21,490 nucleotides of DNA, taken from positions 32,487-53,976 of the forward strand of contig JH153073.1 of assembly GCA_000226015.1 (NCBI GenBank), written 5' to 3'. The notes beneath the pieces were generated by a model that worked only from the letters and a program-made list of their open reading frames with translations, searched no databases and had not been told where the DNA came from. The DNA is from Mnemiopsis leidyi. Taxonomy: Eukaryota; Ctenophora; Tentaculata; Lobata; Bolinopsidae. Shown here in pieces: positions 10,150-21,490 of this stretch; position 1 is the stretch's first letter, and each line of letters opens with the position of its first letter. The translations under genes and the position numbers were made by a program.

Positions 10150-11440
10150 CTCCCGGCTCCCTCCTACCCTTCACTTTCTACAGTTCTACTCTGCAACCTT
10201 ACTTTGTTATCCTCCTCCCTCCAACCCTTCACTTTCTACAGTTCTACTCTGCAACCTTACTTTGTCATCCTCCTCCCTCCAACCCTTCACTTTATACAGT
10301 TCTACTCTGCAACCTTACTTTGTTATCCTCCTCCCTCCAACCCTTTACTTTCTACAGNNNNNNNNNNNNNNNNNNNNNNNNNNNNNNNNNNNNNNNNNNN
10401 NNNNNNNNNNNNNNNNNNNNNNNNNNNNNNNNNNNNNNNNNNNNNNNNNNNNNNNNNNNNNNNNNNNNNNNNNNNNNNNNNNNNNNNNNNNNNNNNNNNN
10501 NNNNNNNNNNNNNNNNNNNNNNNNNNNNNNNNNNNNNNNNNNNNNNNNNNNNNNNNNNNNNNNNNNNNNNNNNNNNNNNNNNNNNNNNNNNNNNNNNNNN
10601 NNNNNNNNNNNNNNNNNNNNNNNNNNNNNNNNNNNNNNNNNNNNNNNNNNNNNNNNNNNNNNNNNNNNNNNNNNNNNNNNNNNNNNNNNNNNNNNNNNNN
10701 NNNNNNNNNNNNNNNNNNNNNNNNNNNNNNNNNNNNNNNNNNNNNNNNNNNNNNNNNNNNNNNNNNNNNNNNNNNNNNNNNNNNNNNNNNNNNNNNNNNN
10801 NNNNNNNNNNNNNNNNNNNNNNNNNNNNNNNNNNNNNNNNNNNNNNNNNNNNNNNNNNNNNNNNNNNNNNNNNNNNNNNNNNNNNNNNNNNNNNNNNNNN
10901 NNNNNNNNNNNNNNNNNNNNNNNNNNNNNNNNNNNNNNNNNNNNNNNNNNNNNNNNNNNNNNNNNNNNNNNNNNNNNNNNNNNNNNNNNNNNNNNNNNNN
11001 NNNNNNNNNNNNNNNNNNNNNNNNNNNNNNNNNNNNNNNNNNNNNNNNNNNNNNNNNNNNNNNNNNNNNNNNNNNNNNNNNNNNNNNNNNNNNNNNNNNN
11101 NNNNNNNNNNNNNNNNNNNNNNNNNNNNNNTCCAACCCTTTACTTTCTACAGTTCTACTCTGCAACCTTACTTTGTTATCCTCCTCCCTCCAACCCTTCA
11201 CTTTCTACAGTTCTACTCTGCAACCTTACTTTGTTATCCTCCTCCCTCCAACCCTTTACTTTCTACAGTTCTACTCTGCAACCTTACTTTGTTATCCTCC
11301 TCCATCCAACCCTTCACTTTCTACAGTTCTACTCTGCAACCTTACTTTGTTATCCTCCTCCCTCCAACCCTTCACTTTCTACAGTTCTACTCTGCAACCT
11401 TACTTTATTATCCTCCTCCCTCCAAACCTCCACGTTCTAA
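10150..11440. repeat. 58-bp minisatellite with internal assembly gap
   Basis: The period is exactly 58 bp: the landmark actttcta falls at 10173, 10231, 10289 (actttata) and 10347 before the gap, then at 11142, 11200, 11258, 11316 and 11374, with a degraded copy at 11432. Units are nearly identical. The plus strand is pyrimidine-rich: a block of tcctcctccctccaaccctt, then cactttctacag. Because 58 is not a multiple of three and the unit has no stop codon on this strand, all three plus frames stay open, which produces long but meaningless reading frames. Confidence 0.97.
10358..11130. other. assembly gap (773 N)
   Basis: A run of 773 N inside the 58-bp satellite. The landmark-to-landmark distance across it is 795 bp, about 13.7 periods, so the N count is not in phase with the array and is probably an estimate. 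Confidence 0.98.
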
Positions 11441-13079
11441 AGTTCTTCCCTACAATACCTGAATGTGATGATCATCTTTGTTTGGTCAAAGAGGCCAAAA
11501 ATGACTGGCTTGTAATCTTCATACCCTCCATGGGTTTTCAGACCATTATTTTCGCATTCCTTACTTATTTGGTATTGAAAATTATAGTGTATAGAAAAAA
11601 ATCACTGAGCTTGCGATTGTTGAGAAAAGTTTCCTCGTCAAACTCATTGCATTCACAAATTTATTTCTACAAAACTGTTCTGGTAGTAAACCTCGGCCTG
11701 ACTAAGTCCATACACTAGGTTAAGACGTATGGCAATATATTATAACGGTTTTGTACGTTCCTCTATGGGCTGATGGATTTTTGAAAAATTTATTGATTCA
11801 AGTGAAAGGACATGGCCCTAAGATTTCAAGAATTATGTGAGTATCAATTGACTACTCGGAAATAAACACATTGCGTTGCTTGTATTCTTGCCATTGACTT
11901 CCCGTTACTGGTGACGAATTGACATGACTGGTAAATGGGCCAAGAGCTCCCATAAATTGAAACCGACTTCTCAAGACAAATTTCATCGAATCTTCAATTC
12001 ATCGAATATTCAGTTCTGCAATAAGCACTTAAGCATAACCAAATTAATGTAAAAGGCCATTCTGTCGAATATAAACGTAAACCGTTGTTCGAGTAATCAT
12101 GACGTCATCCAAAAATTGGCGTTACATCTTTTGTCGTTATTTCTACATATTTCCATAATTAATTTGAATATAAGGCTACAGCACTTTCTTCCTTTCACAT
12201 AATGGGTTTTGAACGATATTTTGGTCTACAGCTCAGACTGCCCACCCCAATTCCTCTCGAATATGCATGCCCACGTGGTCAAACTTTTCGCCTAAATCGT
12301 CTATTAGAGAACCTCTTCTCAACAAATTTCTCTCCTCAATTCCGTCCAACTTCTAAAGCATGTGACTTCTAGGACGTTTAGTGGTGTTTTGATAGCTGTG
12401 CTCCCATGAAACTTTACCACTGATCTAGATACAGTACACTCGACTCTATCCAATTAATAATCATTAGCCAGATGACATGCGTTTAAACAACAATTTGAAT
12501 TCTTCCCGCAAGTAAGAATCCAGCCGGAACTCACGGGGGCACACTTCAATTGCCGTAACACGTGCCCTCTTATCCCTCCTCATTCTGTATCTCTACCTTG
12601 TGGTGGAGGCGATAATTTCCCACAACACAAAAGCTGCAACACGTCTTGTTCTCAGTGCACCTTGGACCGGCGTGCCCTAGCACCTAATTGGGGCAAAACA
12701 CAATGCTAATTGGGGTAATTTAATTACGGAATGGAGGACAAGCTGGTGGGGGAAAGCTGGTCAGGATCCCAGGTCATTTGGCCCTTTCCCAACGTCGCGT
12801 CGTTGCTCATGTTCCACCCAAAACAGGGCTTGTCGTAAACCTATGCTTTATAAAATCCGTTTGTGTCCTCCAAACTTTAGTTGAAAGATTTGTCAGTTAC
12901 TTTACAACCTCTATTTTTTCTGTAATCATAGACATAGTCAATCGTAAATTTCTTCCGTCCAAATAACCGTATCAAATTTGCGACTGCTATATTTCTTTCT
13001 AAATTTACGAAATTTGGATAACTAACCCTCAAGAATAACAAAACATGACCCGTATCCCTAGCATTAAGACTCCTAACAG
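11441..13079. other. noncoding, between satellite and zinc-finger gene exon
   Basis: No supportable exon. It contains CACGTG at 12272 and 12559, and a CRE-type 10-bp palindrome atgacgtcat at 12099-12108. The sequence is AT-rich with stops in all frames. Confidence 0.55.
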
Positions 13080-17699
<4,620 letters not shown>

Positions 17700-17731
17700 G
17701 ACTCTTGTTCAAGTATTTGTTAAATATTAAG

Positions 17732-17737
17732 ATTAAA
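17732..17737 (+). terminator. ATTAAA polyadenylation signal
   Basis: A variant signal 33 bases after the zinc-finger gene stop, followed by T-rich sequence. The short distance makes it plausible but not unique. Confidence 0.4.
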
Positions 17738-17944
17738 ATTTTGAATTTTATTTTATGTTTATATTTCTAATCAATTTGACAATTTGTTTAACAAAATTCC
17801 TTGTAGAACTAGAAGTAGCTCACGGAACAATATTTTCTTATTACGATTGGCGATAGAACTGATCTAAAGAGGGAAAATGTTATTAAATTTAGTATCAATT
17901 TCTTGATATCTATCAGATGAGATGTTTCCATGCCTCCATGGTCG

Positions 17945-18295
17945 GATTTGTTGTTGATGTAAGGGTGGTAAACGCAGAGCTCAACGCATCGAACTTCCAT
18001 TCGGGAGGTCCCGTGTTCGAATCTCTGTGCTGCCCAGCCATGGGGCGAGCGTCTTTGACGCTCTGCTTAGGACTCCACGTGGTCTACGCAGACCCCCGTC
18101 CCCCGCTCGACTGAGCTCAAATGAACGGAAAACCGTGATTGACGGTTAAAGGAGTAGCTACGCTTGTAGTAGCAAAGCTTGGCCTTGAGATCCTTCGATT
18201 CCTGTAATTGGCCGGTTACAATAACAATTACATTGTAACCACATGGCTGCTCGATAAACCAAAGTAAAATAAGTGTTAAATTAAAAAAATAAGTT
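17945..18295 (+). mobile_element. tRNA-derived SINE-like repeat
   Basis: A pol III B-box-like GTTCGAATC lies at 18015-18023, within a tRNA-head-like context (tgttcgaatctctgtgctgcc). A degenerate A-box-like gggtggtaaacgcagagc is at 17963-17980, about 40-50 bases upstream, as expected for tRNA-derived promoters. A roughly 220-base body follows, with an inverted repeat ggttacaat/attgtaacc at 18214-18222 and 18232-18240, and A-rich sequence follows at 18259-18294. No clear target duplication was found, so the ends are approximate. Confidence 0.4.
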
Positions 18296-18642
18296 CAATC
18301 ATGGCCATGTGGTATAATGATTTAGGAACGGGTAGATTACTCTCAGACAGTGGCTCTACCAGCATCACGTTAACCGTTAATTCTGAGCTGCTAGCCACTA
18401 GAGTCTAAATTGAGTATTTTCATGTGATAGTTGAACTTGAAGAAGTATTTTAATGCTTTCAGTACCGTAACTCTGATTACGTGATCAAACTGTTGGTGTT
18501 ATCATATCTTGGACTTGTACTTGAAGTTGACGCATTTGTGATACGCTTGCATAAATTTGTAATTTGTTTTAAGTTGTTTCATATGTGATTGACATGTTAG
18601 TTTCATTTATAATGATAATATGACAATGATGATGCTGATGAC
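18296..18642. other. AT-rich spacer
   Basis: No gene or clear repeat was seen. A run of tgatgatgctg-like triplets near 18627-18640 includes the octamer tgatgctg (18630-18637), which recurs beside the R element at 20327. Confidence 0.5.
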
Positions 18643-18735
18643 ATGACGAGATGATATATCCGTGAATCCGTCTAACTTTCTAACGAAACGCCAGGAGATC
18701 AGCAGCAGCGAGCCGCGCGCGAGTCGGGTAACACC
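18643..18735 (+). mobile_element. R-family element, copy R2
   Basis: Begins atgacgagatgatatatccg and continues with tctaactttctaacgaaacg, ccaggaga and agccgcgcgcgagtcgggta, matching copy R1 at 8343 through most of its length. It ends at aacacc, where copy R3 starts directly, so the right end is shared or lost. Confidence 0.65.
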
Positions 18736-18915
18736 TTGAAGAGATTATATCTGTCTACCGTTCATGTTCAGCTTTAGCTGCGTTGTCAGACGTTGCCTGA
18801 CCTGCTGCCGCGAACCGGCAGCCCCCGTGCGCGAAGATGGGCCGCAACGCAAGCAGCAATGCAATAGCTGCGTGAGTCGGGTATCACCGCGACAAGTAAC
18901 ACCTCGAAAAGACAA
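18736..18915 (+). mobile_element. R-family element, copy R3 with an internal insertion
   Basis: Starts ttgaagagattatatctgtc and, after extra GC-rich sequence (about 18781-18860), returns to the family with agctgcgtgagtcgggtatc, then accgcgacaagtaacacctc. The minus-strand copy at 19629-19680 joins the same two parts directly, showing that the middle is additional. Part of that middle (acgttgcctga...ctgccgcgaa) recurs at about 19979-20012. Confidence 0.6.
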
Positions 18916-18952
18916 TAGGCATGATCTCTCTAACGGTAAAACTATGCTATAC

Positions 18953-19028
18953 TTGTACGACAGCGCGCACCCTCCTGTCATTTTATTCCTTTATTCGCTT
19001 CGAATGAGGGTCGGACGAAGTCAGACAA
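18953..19028 (+). mobile_element. B-family miniature element, copy B1 (76 bp)
   Basis: Ends are TTGT...ACAA, and exact 8-bp direct repeats TGCTATAC lie at 18945-18952 and 19029-19036. The body reads gcgcgcaccctcctgtcatt, then a small hairpin (attcg-ctt-cgaat), then gagggtcggac and gtcagacaa. The two ends are imperfect inverted repeats (both run from TTGT to ACCCTC read inward). It has no coding capacity. Confidence 0.7.
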
Positions 19029-19153
19029 TGCTATACGTACGGCCACGGATTAAAGAAATGTAGCCGTGAATAATTTAATTACCACTATTACATTATTATT
19101 TATAGAAATTGCTCAAATGCTCCCACTACTTTTTCTTTATGGATTGAATCTTA

Positions 19154-19409
19154 TTGTACAGCAGCGCGCACCCTCTTGTCATTTGCATTTCGATTGTAGG
19201 CTTACAACCTAGACCGTCATCGCTTCGCGCGCGTCACACCTGCTCCTCGAGCGAAGAATCGTGGACGCGCATCGCCCGTTAAGCATTTCGAATGAGGGAC
19301 GAACAAATCAGACAAGAATCTTGTACAGCAGCGCGCACCCTCCCGTCATTTTATTCTCCTCTATTCGCTTCGAATGAGGGTCGGACAAAGTCAGACAAAC
19401 ATGAAACAA
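19154..19409 (+). mobile_element. B-family composite (copies B2 and B3)
   Basis: B2 starts ttgtacagcagcgcgcaccc at 19154 and ends near 19315. B3 starts with the same sequence at 19321 and ends near 19398. The pair is bounded by exact GAATCTTA at 19146-19153 and 19410-19417, with gaatctt also between them (19316-19322). B2 is split by an 89-bp insertion at 19194-19282. Confidence 0.6.
19194..19282. mobile_element. 89-bp insertion inside B2
   Basis: It lies between 9-bp direct repeats gcatttcga (19185-19193 and 19283-19291). Removing it with one repeat restores a B element colinear with B1 and B3. It is GC-rich (gcttcgcgcgcgtcacacc) and has no coding content. Confidence 0.5.
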
Positions 19410-19448
19410 GAATCTTAAAATGATTTTCATGCTATTTTAGATGTTTTT

Positions 19449-19509
19449 GTCGCGGTGATACCTTGCCTGGGGACCTCAGTTTTTGTTGCTTTGTTGTCGC
19501 GGTGATACC
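19449..19509. repeat. 14-bp direct repeat, part of a disrupted R copy
   Basis: gtcgcggtgatacc occurs at 19449-19462 and 19496-19509. It is the reverse complement of part of R3 (18879-18892), and its last nine bases recur at 19629-19637 where an R copy continues, so this looks like an R element opened by insertions. Confidence 0.65.
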
Positions 19510-19562
19510 AGAAATGCGTGACAGCGCGTGATGGCCGCGACAGTAGGTTATCAACCTACAAA

Positions 19563-19628
19563 CTTCGTTCGACCCTCATTCGAAGCGAATGGGAATAAAA
19601 TGAGAGGAGGGTGCGCGCTGCCGTACAA
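19563..19628 (-). mobile_element. B-family element, copy B4 (reverse)
   Basis: On the minus strand it runs from ttgtacggcagcgcgcaccc to cgaatgagggtcgaacgaag, matching B1. It lies directly against ggtgatacc of the R copy (19629-19637), with the same nonamer at 19501-19509, consistent with an insertion (with extra sequence, 19510-19562) into an R element. The other end of B4 lacks the last few bases. Confidence 0.6.
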
Positions 19629-19720
19629 GGTGATACCCGACTCACGCAGCTAAAGAACGGTAGACGGATATAATCTCGTCAAAAGTTTCGTTAGAACGGT
19701 AGACGGATATAATCTCGTCA
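19629..19720 (-). mobile_element. R-family elements, copies R4 and R5 (reverse, tandem)
   Basis: Read on the minus strand, R5 (19685-19720) starts ttgacgagattatatccgtc and gives taccgttctaacgaaac. R4 (19629-19680) repeats the same start, then ctaccgttctttagctgcg and gagtcgggtatcacc. The two 5' parts are therefore in tandem. Confidence 0.65.
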
Positions 19721-19808
19721 ATTTGCAATTGCGCGCGGCGTAAGCACATGCAACCTGGTTAAGTAAACCTTGTGATGGTGATCATATAATAATAATAATC
19801 TCGCAGTT

Positions 19809-19876
19809 TTGTCTGACGTTGTCCGATCCTCATTCGAAGCGAATAAAATGACGGGAGGGTGCGCGCTGCTGTACAA
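19809..19876 (-). mobile_element. B-family element, copy B5 (68 bp, reverse)
   Basis: Complete ends ttgtctgac...ctgtacaa on the plus strand, flanked by TCGCAGTT (19801-19808) and TCGCTGTT (19877-19884), 7 of 8 identical. The body carries cattcgaagcgaat and gagggtgcgcgctgctgtac, the reverse complement of B1. Confidence 0.65.
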
Positions 19877-19884
19877 TCGCTGTT

Positions 19885-19936
19885 CAAAGTTAAACGTTTC
19901 GTTAGAACGGTAGATAGACAAGATATAATCTCGTCC
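19885..19936 (-). mobile_element. R-family fragment, copy R6 (reverse)
   Basis: acgtttcgttagaacggtag followed by atataatctcgtcc is the reverse complement of the R 5' end. B5 lies just inside it, suggesting that B5 jumped into an R copy. Confidence 0.55.
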
Positions 19937-20326
19937 AGTAAATCCCTGTTATGTGTAGTGTGTAAGCTTAGCTTGCAACACGTTGCCTAGCCCTTGGCCC
20001 TGCTTCCGCGAAGCCTATAACCCGAATTTAGGACCAATGACAGACACGCGTAGCACTTGCAACTTGGTTAGGTGAACGCGAAGTGCGAACCACGCGGTTC
20101 CAAATTTTGATTACTCGCCAGCTTGCTTTTTGACTTATTTATTTCTGCATTTATTTTGGGTTATCTATAATTTTTTGAGATCTTTCAATTTTATGCCATC
20201 AAAATACTCATCGTAATCTTCATTTTAGATTTTCATCATATTAAAGTATTAAAATATATAATCTTGGACTCTTTGAAATTTTCAAAACTTGCATGATATT
20301 TTAAGAAAGTAGGTGTGATGATGCTG

Positions 20327-20380
20327 TTGACGAGATGATATCCGTCTATGGTCTAACGAGTAACAGTAACACCCCGACAA
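20327..20380 (+). mobile_element. R-family element, copy R7 (54 bp, complete ends)
   Basis: Starts ttgacgagatgatatccgtc and ends taacaccccgacaa. The ends are inverted repeats (10 of the first 14 positions pair: TTGaCGaGaTGaTA against TTGtCGgGgTGtTA). It is flanked by exact 8-bp repeats TGATGCTG at 20319-20326 and 20381-20388. The core gtctaacgag is the only body left, so this is a deletion derivative that still has both ends. Confidence 0.72.
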
Positions 20381-20388
20381 TGATGCTG

Positions 20389-21075
20389 GCACCATTGTCT
20401 ATAATTTGTTTATTTCATTTATAGTCGACATACAAGTCTTATCTTACATCGAAATTCTGGCCTATCTTTTCTTCTAGGTATAATTTGAAAAGTTCCATTT
20501 TTGGTCATAGTAAGAGGTCACTTAGGGGGTCACATAATACTTTCTTGGCTTCAAAACTATCAAATTTTGATTCCCTGTCAAATTTTATGCCTAAATGCTG
20601 AGACCCAACTGTTCTTCTAGCTCCAAAATGAAAATAACTATTTTTGGGCCTAAAAGTCCCTTAGATTAAATTCTATTATAGCTTGAGCCACAACTGAATA
20701 AAATTACAAAACATGAAATTTTTGTGACTGTAAGATCTCTATCCATTGTGACTCCAATTGGTCCCCTGATTTACATACTTTTAGGGCCTTTTTAAGCATA
20801 AGCCACAGACCTTGATGAAATCTACAGTGCCTGAAATTTCCATATCATTATCTTTTTCCGTTTGGACTCTAATTAGTCTAAAAAAGTGGGGTCCGCATTC
20901 ATGTACCATACTTCATGTGACATGTGGTCAATATATAACAAGGGTGGCAATTTAATATTAAACAGTCCATCAAATGTCTTTTCTGGGGTGGTTGCCACCA
21001 CCCAAATAATGAGAAACCTTAAATTGCAGGATTTACCCATGAAGCATCAACAAGTGACAATGCTGTTTACTATAA
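20389..21075. other. AT-rich, no gene; diverged repeated motif
   Basis: Stops occur in all useful frames. Stretches beginning gctgagacccaact (20597), gcttgagccacaact (20681) and gcataagccacagac (20796) share further downstream words (tgaaattt, then gactc-aatt), suggesting old, diverged repeat units. The frame at 20886-21179 has no recognised domain. Confidence 0.4.
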
Positions 21076-21141
21076 CCTTGGTTGACTTGTCATTATCCTC
21101 TATCCTTGATTGGGAATTCGACACAGAGAAGTCCTATACAC

Positions 21142-21490
21142 GGAGTCCTATACAGATCCCCAAATGGAGACCCAGATAAATTTGATGAAGAATACTCGCT
21201 TATAATGTCTAAATTCTCCAAAAACATCAAAACAATTACCCTTGGAGACTTCAACTACGACTTGCTCAAAAACAATAATGATACCAAGAATTTTGAAAAT
21301 ACAATGCTTTCGTTTGGCTTCTTACCACTTATATCACGTCCCACTCACTCAGTCAACATTGGACAGAGCTCATGTATTGACAACATCTTTACTGACTGCA
21401 TTGAATCTGTGACTTTAACAGGTGTTGTCGATGACCAAGGCTCCCACCACAAACCAATCTTTGCATTCTTTAACCTAAATATAGCTGTCA
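21142..21490 (+). mobile_element. non-LTR retrotransposon endonuclease (EEP) fragment, runs off the window
   Basis: 116 codons are open to the window end. Motifs in order: GVLYRSPNGD, TLGDFNYDLLK, LISRPTHS, SSCIDNIFTD, and GSHHKPIFAFF. These are the middle and C-terminal parts of the APE-type endonuclease domain of LINE-like elements (CR1/Jockey type), which nicks the target DNA; the GDFN and IDNIFT blocks are clear. At the last block these enzymes normally have S-D-H, but here S-H-H is read (cac where an Asp codon is expected), so the copy may be inactive. The N-terminal part with the first metal-binding Glu is not in frame upstream: a stop lies at 21073-21075 and no match is seen before 21142. 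The copy is therefore 5'-truncated or frameshifted. Reverse transcriptase would lie beyond the window. Confidence 0.85.

Larger units (their letters stand above)
5446..10150. other. long noncoding region (intergenic or giant intron)
   Basis: About 4.7 kb without a supportable exon. Short frames at 7501-7701, 8989-9186 and 9302-9490 show no domain, splice or composition support. It contains E-box/CCAAT clusters, a 17-bp palindrome at 5611, a 40-bp AT palindrome at 7673, a 12-bp micro-repeat at 8015 and one transposon copy at 8343-8451, each listed separately. Confidence 0.6.
19744..20077. repeat. 25-bp direct repeat pair, 309 bp apart
   Basis: gcacatgcaacctggttaag (19744 on) and gcacttgcaacttggttagg (20053 on) match at 21 of 25 positions. 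Each follows a short CG-rich stretch. Confidence 0.7.

Noticed and set aside
10031-11718. Three long overlapping plus-strand reading frames and one minus-strand frame of 290-500 codons
   Set aside because: They arise because the 58-bp unit has no stop on the plus strand and 58 is not divisible by three, and because the N run is read through. They hold only repeated peptide and X.
12099-12108. CRE palindrome atgacgtcat as a promoter element
   Set aside because: A single site with no nearby start; another TGACGTCA lies in coding sequence at 17467, so chance is likely. Noted in the region entry only.
18005-18035. True tRNA gene
   Set aside because: A B-box is present, but no full cloverleaf can be paired around it: the T stem is mismatched and no acceptor stem was found. 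A SINE head is the better reading.
18745-19063. Two frames of 78 and 99 codons in the repeat nest
   Set aside because: They lie across R and B elements of both orientations, and their peptides derive from noncoding repeats.
20886-21179. 97-codon frame as the N-terminal part of the LINE endonuclease
   Set aside because: It is in a different frame from the clear motifs and shows none of the early endonuclease blocks.

Overview
The window is nuclear DNA from an animal, most likely an invertebrate. Genes are broken by short GT...AG introns, a C2H2 zinc-finger gene carries H-T-G-E-K-P linkers, and there are non-LTR retrotransposon endonuclease sequence, tRNA-SINE-like and MITE-like repeats, and long AT-rich noncoding stretches. 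No bacterial operons or ribosome-binding sites are visible. I cannot name the species.

Layout. 1-307 is a 19/20-bp minisatellite cut by the window edge. 1701-2702 is a two-exon plus-strand gene for a stand-alone biotin-protein-ligase N-terminal (BPL_N, class I glutamine-amidotransferase-like) domain protein of 259 aa. 3422-4588 is the 3' part of a second plus-strand gene (four exons, about 199 aa visible) that I do not recognise; a polyadenylation signal follows at 5127. 5.3-13.1 kb is mostly noncoding. It holds a striking series of CACGTG E-boxes and CCAAT boxes, one short transposon copy at 8343-8451, and a 58-bp minisatellite (about 10150-11440) containing a 773-base run of N. 13080-17699 is a plus-strand gene for a four-finger C2H2 zinc-finger protein with a Ser/Thr/Pro-rich tail; a weak candidate for its first coding exon lies far upstream at 5305-5445.

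17.9-20.4 kb is a repeat nest: a tRNA-SINE-like unit, then two families of very short inverted-repeat elements called R and B here. They are nested in both orientations, and several are bounded by exact or near-exact 8-bp direct repeats. The last 350 bases encode the C-terminal half of a non-LTR retrotransposon endonuclease domain and run off the window.

The three genes share a strand, but nothing shows that they work together. The best candidates for something new are the miniature R/B elements (down to 54 bp with apparently complete ends), the E-box/CCAAT array upstream of the zinc-finger gene, and the 58-bp satellite, whose every unit looks like a full 3' splice site. All calls are from reading the sequence; no database search was possible.
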